A stretch of 64,000 bases of DNA from Enterobacter cancerogenus (GTDB taxonomy: Bacteria; Pseudomonadota; Gammaproteobacteria; Enterobacterales; Enterobacteriaceae). The notes under the pieces were generated by a model. That model made no database searches and was not told where the DNA came from. It saw only the letters and a program-made list of their open reading frames with translations. A program made the position numbers and the translations under genes. Shown here one piece after another: positions 23,658-32,976 of the stretch (the stretch's first letter is position 1; every line of letters starts with the position of its first letter). The DNA lies in contig JRUP01000038.1 of the NCBI GenBank assembly GCA_000773965.1, positions 1-64,000 on the forward strand, in the 5' to 3' direction.

Positions 23658-24122
23658 TTATTCACTGCATAGCGGATGGGGCTCAGATTCCAGCCCCAGT
23701 TTTGCCATTTTCTTGAGGTAATCATCGGCAATATCAGCCACGGTGATGTGGCTAAATCGTTGAAGCAGCAGCACTTCCGCTTCATGGAGTGCCTGATCCA
23801 GACGCTCATCGACCGCATGTTCAACTAAACACGGCGAAGGATCGGCAGCAGGCCCGATACTGAACAGCGCAGGCGACCCAATCGCCTGATACACATCCAG
23901 CAGCGTAATCGCGCTGAGTTCCACCCGCAGCTCCCAACCGCCGCCGTGCCCCTTCTCCGAGACCACATAGCCTTTTTCGCGCAGGCCAGACATCATGCGG
24001 CGTACCACCACCGGATTGGTGCCCAACATCTTCGCCATCGCTTCCGAAGTGGCGCGTTTAACGTGCCGATCAAGATGAATTAAGGCGTGCAGTGAGCGGG
24101 ACATTCGGTTGTCGCGGGGCAT
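23658..24122 (-). CDS. Rrf2-family transcriptional regulator
   Basis: 154 aa. Winged helix with the Rrf2 pattern: RSLHALIHLDRH, TSEAMAKMLGTNPVVVRRMM, LREKGYVVSEKGHGGGWELR. The three cysteines that bind an iron-sulfur cluster in IscR or NsrR are not present (only PSPC and a terminal Cys), so a cluster is unlikely. A GAGG lies eight bases before the start. The neighbours give no clear target. Confidence 0.82.
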   Translation of the reverse strand: MPRDNRMSRSLHALIHLDRHVKRATSEAMAKMLGTNPVVVRRMMSGLREKGYVVSEKGHGGGWELRVELSAITLLDVYQAIGSPALFSIGPAADPSPCLVEHAVDERLDQALHEAEVLLLQRFSHITVADIADDYLKKMAKLGLESEPHPLCSE

Positions 24123-24189
24123 GGATCATTCCTCTAAAGTTCACGACACTGTAGCAAAGCCGCCCGGTAGCAACAATTTATCCGGTCGT

Positions 24190-25182
24190 CTAGATAGTCG
24201 CTCCCATCGAGAGTCGATAATGCAGATTGACCTGTTCAATAGTCGGCTGCTGGTTAATCTTCTTCAGCACAATCTCGGTGGCGACTTTACCCATCTCAAA
24301 ACGTGGCGTGATCACGCTGGCTAAACGCGGCGTGGTGGCCTGGCCAATCTCCAGCCCATGAAAACCGGCAATCGCCATCGTCTGCGGCACGGCAATTCCG
24401 GCTGCCTGACACTCCTGCAATACGCCGACAGCTAAATCATCATTGGTGCAGAGAATCGCGTCCATTTCCGGATAGAGCTGGCGTGCCAGCGTCATCATGC
24501 CCGTACCAATCGATACTGAAGAGACCTTGTTCGGCACAATTCTTCCCGCCGGGAAGCCCGCCGCTTCTACCGCATCACGATAACCCGCATAGCGCTGCTC
24601 ATCGCGGCGATCGGACATCGAACCAAAATAGATGACGCGCTGTTTGCCGCTGGCCAGCAGCATCGAGGTCATATCGTAACCGGCGCGATAGTTATCAAAA
24701 CCGACGTTGATCCGCCCGCTGGCTTCCGTCAGCCCCATCACTTCCGCCACCGGAATATTGGCGGCATTGAGGTATTTCTCGGCGCGTACTGTGTGCACGG
24801 ATTCGGTGAGGATCAGCCCTTTGATATTGAACGCCAGCACGGTAGCGATCTGCTCCTCTTCACGCTGGGCGTTGTAGTCGTAATTGACCACCAGCGTCTG
24901 ATAGCCGTGCGCACTGGTGACCGACTCAATGCCCGCCAGCAGATCGGCAAAGATTTGATTGTTAAACGAGGGAACCAGCACGCCGATGCGTGGCTGACTC
25001 TGTTTGGTTGCGGTGGTGTTGTCGCTATCGGGGACGTAGCCGATTTCAGCCATGACGCTGGCGATTTTCTCCGCCGTTTCCGTTTTAACCTTTTCCGGGG
25101 TACGTAAATAACGGCTTACCGTCATTTTGGTGACGCCCGCCAGGGTAGCAATATCGTCCAGAGTGATGCGCTGCGTTTTCAT
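24190..25182 (-). CDS. LacI-family regulator of the GntR/IdnR type
   Basis: 330 aa. N-terminal HTH ITLDDIATLAGVTKMTVSRY with the hinge region, then a periplasmic-binding-like sensor domain. The sequence follows E. coli IdnR/GntR closely in several blocks (IGVLVPSFNNQIFADLLAG, VGFDN, AGFHGLEIG, LASVITPRFEMG), so it probably senses a gluconate-like or ketoaldonate compound. It is divergent from an MFS sugar porter, its likely target, across a 403-base regulatory region. Confidence 0.87.
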   Translation of the reverse strand: MKTQRITLDDIATLAGVTKMTVSRYLRTPEKVKTETAEKIASVMAEIGYVPDSDNTTATKQSQPRIGVLVPSFNNQIFADLLAGIESVTSAHGYQTLVVNYDYNAQREEEQIATVLAFNIKGLILTESVHTVRAEKYLNAANIPVAEVMGLTEASGRINVGFDNYRAGYDMTSMLLASGKQRVIYFGSMSDRRDEQRYAGYRDAVEAAGFPAGRIVPNKVSSVSIGTGMMTLARQLYPEMDAILCTNDDLAVGVLQECQAAGIAVPQTMAIAGFHGLEIGQATTPRLASVITPRFEMGKVATEIVLKKINQQPTIEQVNLHYRLSMGATI

Positions 25183-25585
25183 TGCGACGTCCGCAAAGAT
25201 GGCCTGTCAATCAACGTATTATGCCCGTTGCCCGGCAAAAAATGAAACCTACGCTTAACCACCTTCAGAGAGAGAAATCAACGTCACATTACAGAATAAA
25301 AATTTCACACCGTTGCAAGAAAAAACAAGAATAGTCATATCACGTCTCTCGCCTCTGATAAAAAACCTATCATTTCAGCCAAATATGGCCCTACCGTGAA
25401 TATTGCCATAAGCAATTTTCGCAACATCGTTCACACTTTCTGGAAAAAATGATCCAAAAACCATCATTTAGAACATATATTCCAACGCGATGACCTTGAG
25501 TGAAAAACGCTGAACATCGATAACCTACACCACTCCTCTTTCTGAACACGTAACGTTCAGGCCGTAGAGACAAGGGGCTATAACA
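25183..25585. promoter_or_regulatory. Divergent regulatory region with inverted repeat
   Basis: 403 bases between the LacI-type gene and the sugar porter. At 25542-25560 CTGAAC and GTTCAG form an inverted repeat with a 7-base spacer, 26 bases before the porter start; a related CTGAACATCGATAAC lies at 25510-25524. These are candidate operators. The rest is AT-rich with no supported gene. Confidence 0.5.
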
Positions 25586-27049
25586 ATGGATACCAGGCAA
25601 AAACGCTACAACATGAAGTACGTCATACTCTGCTGTACCGTCGCGGCATTTGGCGGACTGCTAATGGGCTATGACTCTTCAATTATCTCCGGTGCAATCG
25701 AACCTTTAAGTGAATATTTCCAGTTAACCCCCGCAGAAACCGGCTGGGCCGTTTCCAACATTCTTCTGGGTAGCTTAGTGGGCTGCTTTATTGCCCCGCG
25801 ACTGAGCGACAAACTCGGACGCAAAAAATCGCTCGCCATTACCGCGTTGCTGTTCACCGTTTCGGTGATCGGCACCGCCATCGCCCACAACTTCACGGTG
25901 TTTGTGCTGTTCCGTATCATTGGTGGATTGGCGATTGGCCTCGCCTCGGTGATTTCGCCGATTTACCTCGCGGAACTGTCGCCCTCGAAGTTTCGCGGTC
26001 GCACCACTGCGCTGTATGCAGTGTGCTGTGTGGGCGGACAATCGGTGGTGTTACTGACCAACTACTTCATCACCAAATCGACGCTGCCCGAGGTGATGAT
26101 CAACATGGGCTGGCGTTATATTCTGGCCACTGCGCTGGTGCCTTGCGCGCTGTTCATCTTCTTCATCGCCTTTATCCCGGAATCTCCGCGCTGGAATGTG
26201 CTCAAGGGCAAATACGATGAAGCACTGGATACGCTGACCAAAATTTCCAACCGCGAGCATGCCGAGAGCGTGTTCAATGAAATCAAACACTCGTTCTCAG
26301 ACAAAACCGCGCATCAACATAAATCGCGCCTGCGCCTGGATAAAACCACTATTCCGCTGCTGATCATCGGTATCGGTCTGGCAGTCGGTAATCAGATCAG
26401 CGGCATTAACGTCATTCAGTACTTCGGTCCGACATTGCTGAAGAACGTGGCGGGCAGCACCGATTCGGCGTTGCTGCAGACCTTCTGGCTGTCGATTTGT
26501 CAGTTTATTGGCGTGCTGGCGGGCATGATGGTGATTGATAAAATTGGCCGCCGTAAGCTTCTGCTGCTGGGGGCCATCACCTCCTGCATCTGCCTCGCTT
26601 ACTCGTTCATCGCGTTCTATTATCACCTGCCGGGTATGCTGGCGGTGGTGGGTCTGTTTGCCTATATGATTTTCTTTGGCATGACCTGGGGCCAGATTGT
26701 CTGGACTGTGCTGGGCGAAATCTTCCCTACCGAAATTCGTTCGATCTGCGTCGGGATTTCCATCTGTGCCATGTCGCTGGCGAACTTTGTGATCAGCAGT
26801 ACTTTCCCGATCATGAACAGCAGCCCGATACTGCTGGATCTGTTCCACGGTGGTTTCCCTCTGCTGCTGTTCGCGATTTTCTCTCTGGGAATGTACTTCT
26901 TTACCTTCCGCTACCTGCCAGAGACCGCGGGCGTGTCGCTGGAGAAAATTCATGGGCTGGTGCTGGAGAAGTTTAACGTCGAAGCGGATTTGCCGCAGAG
27001 CACCTCAACGACCAAATCCAGCGAGTCATTTGATATTCCACGGCATTAA
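25586..27049 (+). CDS. MFS sugar porter (sugar/H+ symporter family)
   Basis: 487 aa with twelve hydrophobic helices. Sugar-porter signatures are present: GYDSSIISGAIEPL in helix 1, DKLGRKKSL between helices 2 and 3, PESPRW after helix 6, QISGINVIQYFGP in helix 7, DKIGRRKLLLLGA, and PETAGVSLEKI at the end. This is the XylE/GalP/AraE/IolT family. The divergent GntR/IdnR-like regulator suggests induction by an aldonate or sugar. The substrate is not resolved. A second start 27 bases in (MKYVILCC) is possible. Confidence 0.9.
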   Translation: MDTRQKRYNMKYVILCCTVAAFGGLLMGYDSSIISGAIEPLSEYFQLTPAETGWAVSNILLGSLVGCFIAPRLSDKLGRKKSLAITALLFTVSVIGTAIAHNFTVFVLFRIIGGLAIGLASVISPIYLAELSPSKFRGRTTALYAVCCVGGQSVVLLTNYFITKSTLPEVMINMGWRYILATALVPCALFIFFIAFIPESPRWNVLKGKYDEALDTLTKISNREHAESVFNEIKHSFSDKTAHQHKSRLRLDKTTIPLLIIGIGLAVGNQISGINVIQYFGPTLLKNVAGSTDSALLQTFWLSICQFIGVLAGMMVIDKIGRRKLLLLGAITSCICLAYSFIAFYYHLPGMLAVVGLFAYMIFFGMTWGQIVWTVLGEIFPTEIRSICVGISICAMSLANFVISSTFPIMNSSPILLDLFHGGFPLLLFAIFSLGMYFFTFRYLPETAGVSLEKIHGLVLEKFNVEADLPQSTSTTKSSESFDIPRH

Positions 27050-27064
27050 TGTGATGAAGCGCGC

Positions 27065-28225
27065 CTAAGAGATGGCGCGCTCATATTGCTCAATCACCGC
27101 CAGCGCCAAACCGTTGGCAGGATCAATACGCTGCGGCAGGAAATGCAGCTGCGTGTGGGAGAAGGTAAAGGCCAGCGTGCTGGCCTGCGCCGTTTCTTCA
27201 ACCGCCTGGATAAAGGCAGGATGCGTATTCCACGGCCCATCAATAATGATGCTCGCCGGGTTCACCAGCTGCATCACATGGCTCAGGGCGTGGCCCAAAT
27301 GTTGACCGGTTAACGCCATCACTTCACTCACGATCTGCGGTTCACTGGCGGCATTCTGCCATCGCAGTCCTGCTTTACGCTGCCCCAACTGCTGTTGAAT
27401 CGCGGGCTGACTGATCAGCGTTTCCAGGCAGCCTGAACGTCCACAGCTACAACGCAGCCCTTTCGGTTGCACCTGCAAATGACCAATCTCCCCGGCGGTC
27501 CAGCTGCTGCCGACAAACACTTCGCCCTGTTCCACCAGCGCACCGCCAACCCCTTCACCGATACGCAGATAAAAATGGCTTTGTGCTCTATCCAGATCGA
27601 GTTGCTCCACCGAGAGCAGCGCAGCGGCTTTGACGTTATGCATAATGCGCAGCGGCAAACGGCAGGCGCTGACCAGCGGCGTCAAAACATCGACATCCTG
27701 CCAGCCAAGATGGGCGGAAAAGTGCACCCGGCCGCGCTGTGGATCGATAATGCCGGGAAAGCCTACGGCGATGCCCAGCAGTTCAGGATGCGCGGCGTGC
27801 AAGGTCTGGCACACTTCCTCCAGCTCACGCAGCAGCTGCTCAGGATCGGCGGTCGCCGTTTGCCAGGTCTGTTCCGCAATCACCTGCGAGAAATAATCAC
27901 AGACGCGCCAGTGAATGGCGTTGCGCTCCACCATGATGCCGGCGCTTTTTAGCTTTTCCGCGCGTAGCGAAATTTCGATTTTTGGGCGTCCGGCCGCTGC
28001 CACGCTCACCGGGCCGAGTTCGTGAATCAGGCCCTGCGCCAGCAAATCATCCACAATCAGGGATACGGTGTTTTTACTCAGCTGCAGTGCCAGCGCGATA
28101 TCCTGGCGGGAAGTAATACGTGTGCTACGCAGTTGCGTCATCACGCGCTTAAGGTTGTTTAATCGAAGTAATGCGGGGCCTTTACCGGCTGCTTTCATCG
28201 CGCGCCCACCTGACTCAATACTCAT
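27065..28225 (-). CDS. ROK-family transcriptional repressor
   Basis: 386 aa from the ATG at 28225, which overlaps the dnaC stop; an ATG at 28198 with GGTGG upstream would give 377 aa. The N-terminal winged helix (RITSRQDIALALQLSKNTVS) is joined to a ROK sugar-kinase-like domain. The zinc motif GEIGHLQV then CSCGRSGCLE is intact, as in NagC and Mlc. The ATP-binding DGxxG motifs of true kinases are weak, so it should act as a sugar-responsive repressor. Target unknown; the sugar porter 15 bases beyond its 3' end, on the opposite strand, is one candidate. Confidence 0.85.
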   Translation of the reverse strand: MSIESGGRAMKAAGKGPALLRLNNLKRVMTQLRSTRITSRQDIALALQLSKNTVSLIVDDLLAQGLIHELGPVSVAAAGRPKIEISLRAEKLKSAGIMVERNAIHWRVCDYFSQVIAEQTWQTATADPEQLLRELEEVCQTLHAAHPELLGIAVGFPGIIDPQRGRVHFSAHLGWQDVDVLTPLVSACRLPLRIMHNVKAAALLSVEQLDLDRAQSHFYLRIGEGVGGALVEQGEVFVGSSWTAGEIGHLQVQPKGLRCSCGRSGCLETLISQPAIQQQLGQRKAGLRWQNAASEPQIVSEVMALTGQHLGHALSHVMQLVNPASIIIDGPWNTHPAFIQAVEETAQASTLAFTFSHTQLHFLPQRIDPANGLALAVIEQYERAIS

Positions 28226-28955
28226 CACCGCGTACACGGCTGCGATAGCTTTCCCAATCGAAACGCACCCACAAACTGGTGCCGAGACGCATACGATCCA
28301 TCACGCGCTCACCTAATAAACCGTTCATTCCCGCCGGGTCCAGATTCGACAACATGCCGGTTGGGCGTTTTGACGATGAGCGACGATCGACAATCTGATT
28401 GATGATCACTTTTTCGTAGCGGGATTCGCTCTGCATGCCGATCTCATCGATCACCAGCAGATCCACATGGCTGAGATCCTGCAGCAAGCGCTCTTCGGTG
28501 ATGTCGCTGCCACCGCTGAAGGTGCCTTTCATGCTCGACATCAAATCGGCCACGGTGACAATCAATACGCTTTTGCCACGCAGAATGAGGTCGTTACCGA
28601 TGGCGGCAGCCAGGTGGTTTTTTCCGGTGCCAGGGCGGCCAGAAAACACGAAGCTGGCGATGCTGTTGTCAAACCCGGCGGCATACTCACGCGCCAGCGC
28701 GAGTGCTTTGCGCTGACCATCATTCTCGACACGATAGTTATCAAACGAGCAGTTCATGTGCAGCTCACGGATACCGGAACGCCCCATGATACGCTGCATT
28801 TTCATGGCGCGGTTTTCGCGCACGATGGCTTCAGAGCGCAGACGGCCCTGCTCCTGATTCCACGCCAGCAGCTCTTCACCGTTTTTAAATTTCGGCTGCA
28901 CATCCGCAGGCATAAATTTTTTCAGGCGACTGAAAAGATCGTTCGGCGTTTTCAT
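28215..28955 (-). CDS. dnaC: DNA replication protein DnaC (helicase loader)
   Basis: 246 aa AAA+ ATPase that loads DnaB helicase at oriC and in primosome assembly. It matches E. coli DnaC throughout: NCSFDNYRVE, Walker A SGRPGTGKNHLAAAIGN, Walker B VDLLVIDEIGMQ, and VDRRSSSKRPTGMLSN. The start ATG overlaps the dnaT stop (TGATG). Transcribed with dnaT; the ROK gene follows with a 10-base overlap. Confidence 0.96.
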   Translation of the reverse strand: MKTPNDLFSRLKKFMPADVQPKFKNGEELLAWNQEQGRLRSEAIVRENRAMKMQRIMGRSGIRELHMNCSFDNYRVENDGQRKALALAREYAAGFDNSIASFVFSGRPGTGKNHLAAAIGNDLILRGKSVLIVTVADLMSSMKGTFSGGSDITEERLLQDLSHVDLLVIDEIGMQSESRYEKVIINQIVDRRSSSKRPTGMLSNLDPAGMNGLLGERVMDRMRLGTSLWVRFDWESYRSRVRGDEY

Positions 28956-29491
28956 CACTCACCTCGGAATCCATCGGGAATATCATATTGAGTATTGCTG
29001 ATCTGGGTGATATCGCGCTTGGGCTGACCGCCATTAGCAGCGCGGTTCATTTGTACGCTGCGCGCCAGTTTCTGCTGCCACTGCACATGATGGAACAGTC
29101 GGCCTTCGGCCTGCCAGTAAGCCACAAAGGTAGCCAGTTCGGCTGCAGTGACCGGTTCACTCAGCGCCACACCCCAGATGGCGGCCTGCCGCTGAAAATC
29201 GTGATCCGGCTGCCAGCCCGCGTACATGGCAAACTTGCCTACCGGTGTGGCAATCGGTGCCGCATCGGTATGGAACAGGCTGTCATCCAGCGTGACATCA
29301 TTTGGCTGCTGCGCTGCGGCTTCCAGCGCCAGCAACTGTGCCAGACGCTGCGGTGTCAGCGCATAAAAAGCGGGCGCATTATTGTGCAGCACCGCCAGCA
29401 CGCCGTTATCGGCCTGCTGCAACACGGCAAGCGGATCCTGGCAAAAGCCATCCAGCCCCACCAGCGTTGAAGATAAGATTTTAACTGACAT
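28955..29491 (-). CDS. dnaT: Primosomal protein DnaT
   Basis: 178 aa, primosomal protein I, which helps PriA/PriB restart stalled forks by delivering DnaB-DnaC. It matches E. coli DnaT (179 aa): NNAPAFYALTPQRLAQLLAL, VGKFAMYAGWQPD, FVAYWQAEGRLFHHVQWQQK. First gene of the dnaTC pair. The promoter lies in the 92 bases upstream. Confidence 0.95.
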   Translation of the reverse strand: MSVKILSSTLVGLDGFCQDPLAVLQQADNGVLAVLHNNAPAFYALTPQRLAQLLALEAAAQQPNDVTLDDSLFHTDAAPIATPVGKFAMYAGWQPDHDFQRQAAIWGVALSEPVTAAELATFVAYWQAEGRLFHHVQWQQKLARSVQMNRAANGGQPKRDITQISNTQYDIPDGFRGE

Positions 29492-29583
29492 GAAGAAACC
29501 TGACGTTGACCAACCCGGAGCGCCGATAGGTTTAGCGCTAAGTGGTCAGTGTACCTGTTTTAACGCGATGGATCGCGCAGGAT

Positions 29584-30276
29584 TTAGAAGCTGGCACTGA
29601 CGCCAAGGCTGTAAATAAACTGCTCACCGCTGACCACCGCCCCGGTTTGCGAGAAGGAGGCGAAAGCCGCCATATTTTGCCCAAACGGCACATTGGCCCC
29701 CACGCTGACATCCACCCAGTTGCTTTCATGGCCGATCTCCTCGGGGCGATCGCGCAGCGATGACGCATTTTCATCACTCAATTGATGGCTGTAGCTAACC
29801 TGTGCCCAGGGTGAAATCCAGTCAAGGGTGGAATCAACGCGCCAGCCCAGTGAGGCAATATGTCCGGCGTGATTGCCATCGACAAATTCACACTTCGGGC
29901 AACTCACTCGCGAATCATCCACCGCGAATTGCGCCACCGGACCGGTGCGCAGCGTCGCACTCATCGGCATCTGCCAGCCTGCCGAATAGCGGTTAGCAAA
30001 GGGGGCATTCCCCACGCTGGCTTTTTCACTGTGCAGCACCATCGCGCTCTCATCCGGTGAATTAAGCGCGGCATCCATCAGGCTGATGTCACGATCTTCT
30101 GTCAACATCAGGTGATTACTGGAAATCTTTTCAGCAAGTATCGCATTGTAATCCGGCACATAATCCGCGCCCGATTCATCCCAGGCGTAAGCCGGCAGCG
30201 CCGCAAATAACAGCCACACACTGCCAAAAGCCAGCATGAGATTGTGCTGGCCTGTCCACTCACTTTTCTGCAACAT
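29584..30276 (-). CDS. Short exported beta-barrel-like protein (autotransporter-barrel remnant or relative)
   Basis: 230 aa. N-terminal signal peptide (hydrophobic stretch about 13-30, cleavage near AYA-WDE). The C-terminal 120 residues alternate in the manner of outer-membrane strands (HIASLGWRVDSTLDWISPWA, NWVDVSVGANVPFGQNMAAF) and end IYSLGVSASF with a terminal Phe, the outer-membrane barrel signature. This resembles the last part of an autotransporter esterase barrel, but the passenger and most strands are absent. A CPKC motif in the middle is unusual. It may be a degraded autotransporter or a stand-alone small barrel. AGGAG precedes the start. Confidence 0.6.
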   Translation of the reverse strand: MLQKSEWTGQHNLMLAFGSVWLLFAALPAYAWDESGADYVPDYNAILAEKISSNHLMLTEDRDISLMDAALNSPDESAMVLHSEKASVGNAPFANRYSAGWQMPMSATLRTGPVAQFAVDDSRVSCPKCEFVDGNHAGHIASLGWRVDSTLDWISPWAQVSYSHQLSDENASSLRDRPEEIGHESNWVDVSVGANVPFGQNMAAFASFSQTGAVVSGEQFIYSLGVSASF

Positions 30277-30418
30277 GAAAGACTCCTGACGAGCCAGAAA
30301 GGAAACGGGCGTTAAGATTCAGGTTTATTGATTATCGGCACCCATTGATTAACTATTAATCGATTCTGTAATACGTCAAGGGATTAACTGTATTTTCCTC
30401 ATGCTTAGGGAGAGTAAT

Positions 30419-30979
30419 ATGCAACGTTGTGGCTGGGTAACACAGGATCCACTCTATCTGGCGTACCACGATAATGAGTGGGGTGTGCCGCAAACTGATA
30501 AGCGGGCCTTATTTGAAATGATCTGCCTTGAGGGACAACAGGCGGGTTTGTCGTGGATCACCGTGCTCAAGAAACGTGAGAACTATCGTCGCGCGTTCCA
30601 CGAATTTGATCCTCAGGCCGTGGCGTTGATGGATGAGGCAGACATGCTGCGCTTGCTGCAAGACAGCGGATTAATTCGTCATCGCGGCAAGCTGGAGGCG
30701 ATCATCAATAACGCCAAAGCCATGCTGGCGCTGGAAGCGGAAGGCGAAGACTTTTCACGCTTTGTCTGGTCATTTGTCGATAATCAGCCGATTTTGCACC
30801 GTTTCGCCGATTACAAGCTGGCGCCCACCACCTCCGAGCCTGCCATCGCGCTCTCTAAGGCGTTAAAGAAGCGTGGTTTTAAATTCGTCGGTCCAACAAC
30901 CTGCCATTCATTTTTGCAGGCGTGTGGGCTGATTAACGATCATCAAACCAGCTGTTTCTGCCATCCCGATAATCTTTAA
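30419..30979 (+). CDS. tag: DNA-3-methyladenine glycosylase I
   Basis: 186 aa (E. coli Tag 187). Removes 3-methyladenine from alkylated DNA in base excision repair. Signature residues: RCGWV at the N-terminus, DNEWGVP, EGQQAGLSW, GPTTCHSFLQACGLINDH, and the zinc-binding C-terminal CFCH. The start at 30419 has AGGGAG upstream. In E. coli tag also sits near yiaD, so synteny agrees. Confidence 0.95.
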   Translation: MQRCGWVTQDPLYLAYHDNEWGVPQTDKRALFEMICLEGQQAGLSWITVLKKRENYRRAFHEFDPQAVALMDEADMLRLLQDSGLIRHRGKLEAIINNAKAMLALEAEGEDFSRFVWSFVDNQPILHRFADYKLAPTTSEPAIALSKALKKRGFKFVGPTTCHSFLQACGLINDHQTSCFCHPDNL

Positions 30980-31089
30980 CGCAAAACTTTACACTTTAAG
31001 ACTGACCCTCACGCATTTCCCCATTATTGAACGGCATAATAGTGCCGTTTTGGGGCATTTTCCCCGTGTGACTTTGTGAGGGATTTTCA

Positions 31090-31752
31090 ATGAAAAAGCG
31101 TAGTTTGACGCTGGCCTTGTTACTCAGCGGCAGCGTTGTGCTGTCCGGTTGTACCACCAATCCTTATACCGGCGAATCGCAGGCCGGGAAATCCGGCATC
31201 GGCGCGGGCTTAGGTGCCGTGCTGGGTGCAGGCGTTGGCGTGTTGTCATCGTCGAAGAAAGATCGCGGCAAAGGCGCGCTGATTGGTGCCGCATCCGGTG
31301 CGGCGCTGGGCGGTGGCGTCGGCTATTACATGGATGTGCAGGAAGCGAAGCTGCGCGACAAAATGCGCGGTACTGGCGTCAGCGTGACGCGTCAGGGCGA
31401 TAACATCGTGCTGAATATGCCGAATAACGTCACCTTTGACTCCAACAGCAGCAACCTGAAACCAGCAGGTGCAAACACCTTAACGGGTGTCGCAATGGTG
31501 CTGAAAGAGTATCCTAAAACCGCCGTCAATGTGGTGGGCTTCACCGACAGCACCGGTACGCGCGCGCTGAATATGCGCCTGTCGCAACAGCGTGCGGAGA
31601 GTGTGGCCAGCGGCCTGATTCTGCAAGGCGTGGCGCAGAACCGTCTGCGCACGCAGGGCATGGGTCCGGATAATCCGGTGGCCAGCAACAGCACCGAAGC
31701 GGGTAAAGCACAAAACCGCCGCGTCGAGATCACGCTGAGCCCACTGGGTTAA
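31090..31752 (+). CDS. yiaD: OmpA-family lipoprotein YiaD
   Basis: 220 aa. Lipobox LSGC gives a lipidated Cys at about 21; then a glycine-rich segment (GAGLGAVLGAGVGVLSSSKK) and GYYMDVQEAKLRDKMRGTGV identical in type to E. coli YiaD. The C-terminal OmpA-like peptidoglycan-binding domain has VVGFTDSTG, NMRLSQQRAESVA and NRRVEITLSPLG. A multicopy suppressor of bamD defects in E. coli. A hairpin (about 31759-31785) after the stop may be a terminator. Confidence 0.95.
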   Translation: MKKRSLTLALLLSGSVVLSGCTTNPYTGESQAGKSGIGAGLGAVLGAGVGVLSSSKKDRGKGALIGAASGAALGGGVGYYMDVQEAKLRDKMRGTGVSVTRQGDNIVLNMPNNVTFDSNSSNLKPAGANTLTGVAMVLKEYPKTAVNVVGFTDSTGTRALNMRLSQQRAESVASGLILQGVAQNRLRTQGMGPDNPVASNSTEAGKAQNRRVEITLSPLG

Positions 31753-31881
31753 TCCCCTTCGCCGGTCTGCTTCTGCAGATCGGCGTTTCCGCACGTTTTT
31801 ACACCGCATTAGACGCTTTTTGTATCAGATAACGCTCTATAATCGTCAACCAATAGAGCCGTAAAATACTTTATGCTAGCG

Positions 31882-31898
31882 TGATCAAAAATTGATCA
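31882..31898. promoter_or_regulatory. Operator-like palindrome upstream of LacI-type gene
   Basis: TGATCAA-AAA-TTGATCA, a perfect 7-3-7 inverted repeat 15 bases before the start codon of the LacI-family gene. Its position suggests autoregulation. Confidence 0.6.
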
Positions 31899-31913
31899 GT
31901 GGAAAACGTCATC

Positions 31914-32918
31914 ATGTCGCTCAAAGCCATTGCCGCTGCCCTCGGCCTCTCTGTTACCACCGTGAGTCGTGCGCTAAATGGCTATGACGACGTCGCGGCG
32001 GCCACACGTAAACGAATCGAAGAAGAAGCCACCTCACGCGGCTATCGTCCGAATGATGCCGCCCGCCGTCTCAAGACCGGCCGCGCCAATGCTGTCGGGC
32101 TGGTTTTTCCGGTCAGCACCGCCTCTCTAAATGACAGCTACTACAGTGAAATGCTGCTGACGCTGGATCAACGCCTCGCTCAGCATGACATTGATCTGAT
32201 GATTCTGCCGGACAAACCGCAGGATAAGCACCGCACGTTGATGCGCCTGTTGCGCAGTGGCGCGCTGGATGCACTGATTCTGACGCATACCCAACCGCAT
32301 GATATCCGTCTGCAGCGTTTGCAGCAGAAAGGCTATCGCTTTCTCACGCTGGGCCGCAGCCAGCTGCCGCAACCTTATGCCTGGTTTGATTACGATAATC
32401 ATGCAGGCACCTTGCTGGCCGCTGAACACTGCCTGCAACAAGGGCTGACAAGGCTTGCCTATCTTGGCGGCAACGAGCCCTGCACGTATATCCTCGATCG
32501 TCGCCACGGCTTTATCGATGCCCTCACACAGCATCAACCACCTATCGCGCCAACGATGCTGGCCGCGCTGCCGGTAACACGTCGTGCCGGTTACCAGCAA
32601 ACACAGCGCTGGCTGGCGCAGGATATCGCGCCTCAAGCCATCATCACGGATTGTGCGCCGCTGGGTGAAGGCGCGGCCATCGCGTTGCAGCAGGCCGAAC
32701 GTTTAAGCGGCGCGCGGGCGATCCCACTTTATGTCTATGATGGCTTGCCGCATGACTCCATTATCGATCATCCGGTGAACGCGATTTTGCAACTGTCGCA
32801 GCAGCGCATTGGCGAACGCGTGGCCGAAATGGTACTGCAACTACTGGAAGGTGCACCGCTTGAGGAGCTCCAGACGCTGTGGCAACCGATGTTGCGCCTC
32901 ACTTCTGATGCACAATGA
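31914..32918 (+). CDS. LacI-family transcriptional regulator
   Basis: 334 aa. HTH SLKAIAAALGLSVTTVSRALNGYDDV at the N-terminus, hinge RRLKTGRANAVGLVFP, and a periplasmic-binding-like sensor. The start at 31914 is chosen because the protein then begins just before the HTH. No dedicated target operon is adjacent; the ptxS-like gene starts 58 bases downstream. A palindrome at 31882-31898 is probably its own operator. The ligand is unknown. Confidence 0.88.
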   Translation: MSLKAIAAALGLSVTTVSRALNGYDDVAAATRKRIEEEATSRGYRPNDAARRLKTGRANAVGLVFPVSTASLNDSYYSEMLLTLDQRLAQHDIDLMILPDKPQDKHRTLMRLLRSGALDALILTHTQPHDIRLQRLQQKGYRFLTLGRSQLPQPYAWFDYDNHAGTLLAAEHCLQQGLTRLAYLGGNEPCTYILDRRHGFIDALTQHQPPIAPTMLAALPVTRRAGYQQTQRWLAQDIAPQAIITDCAPLGEGAAIALQQAERLSGARAIPLYVYDGLPHDSIIDHPVNAILQLSQQRIGERVAEMVLQLLEGAPLEELQTLWQPMLRLTSDAQ

Positions 32919-32976
32919 TTGCGTGCGCGCCGCGCTGTGATAGTCTTCGCCTGATTTTATTATTCAGGTGTACGCG

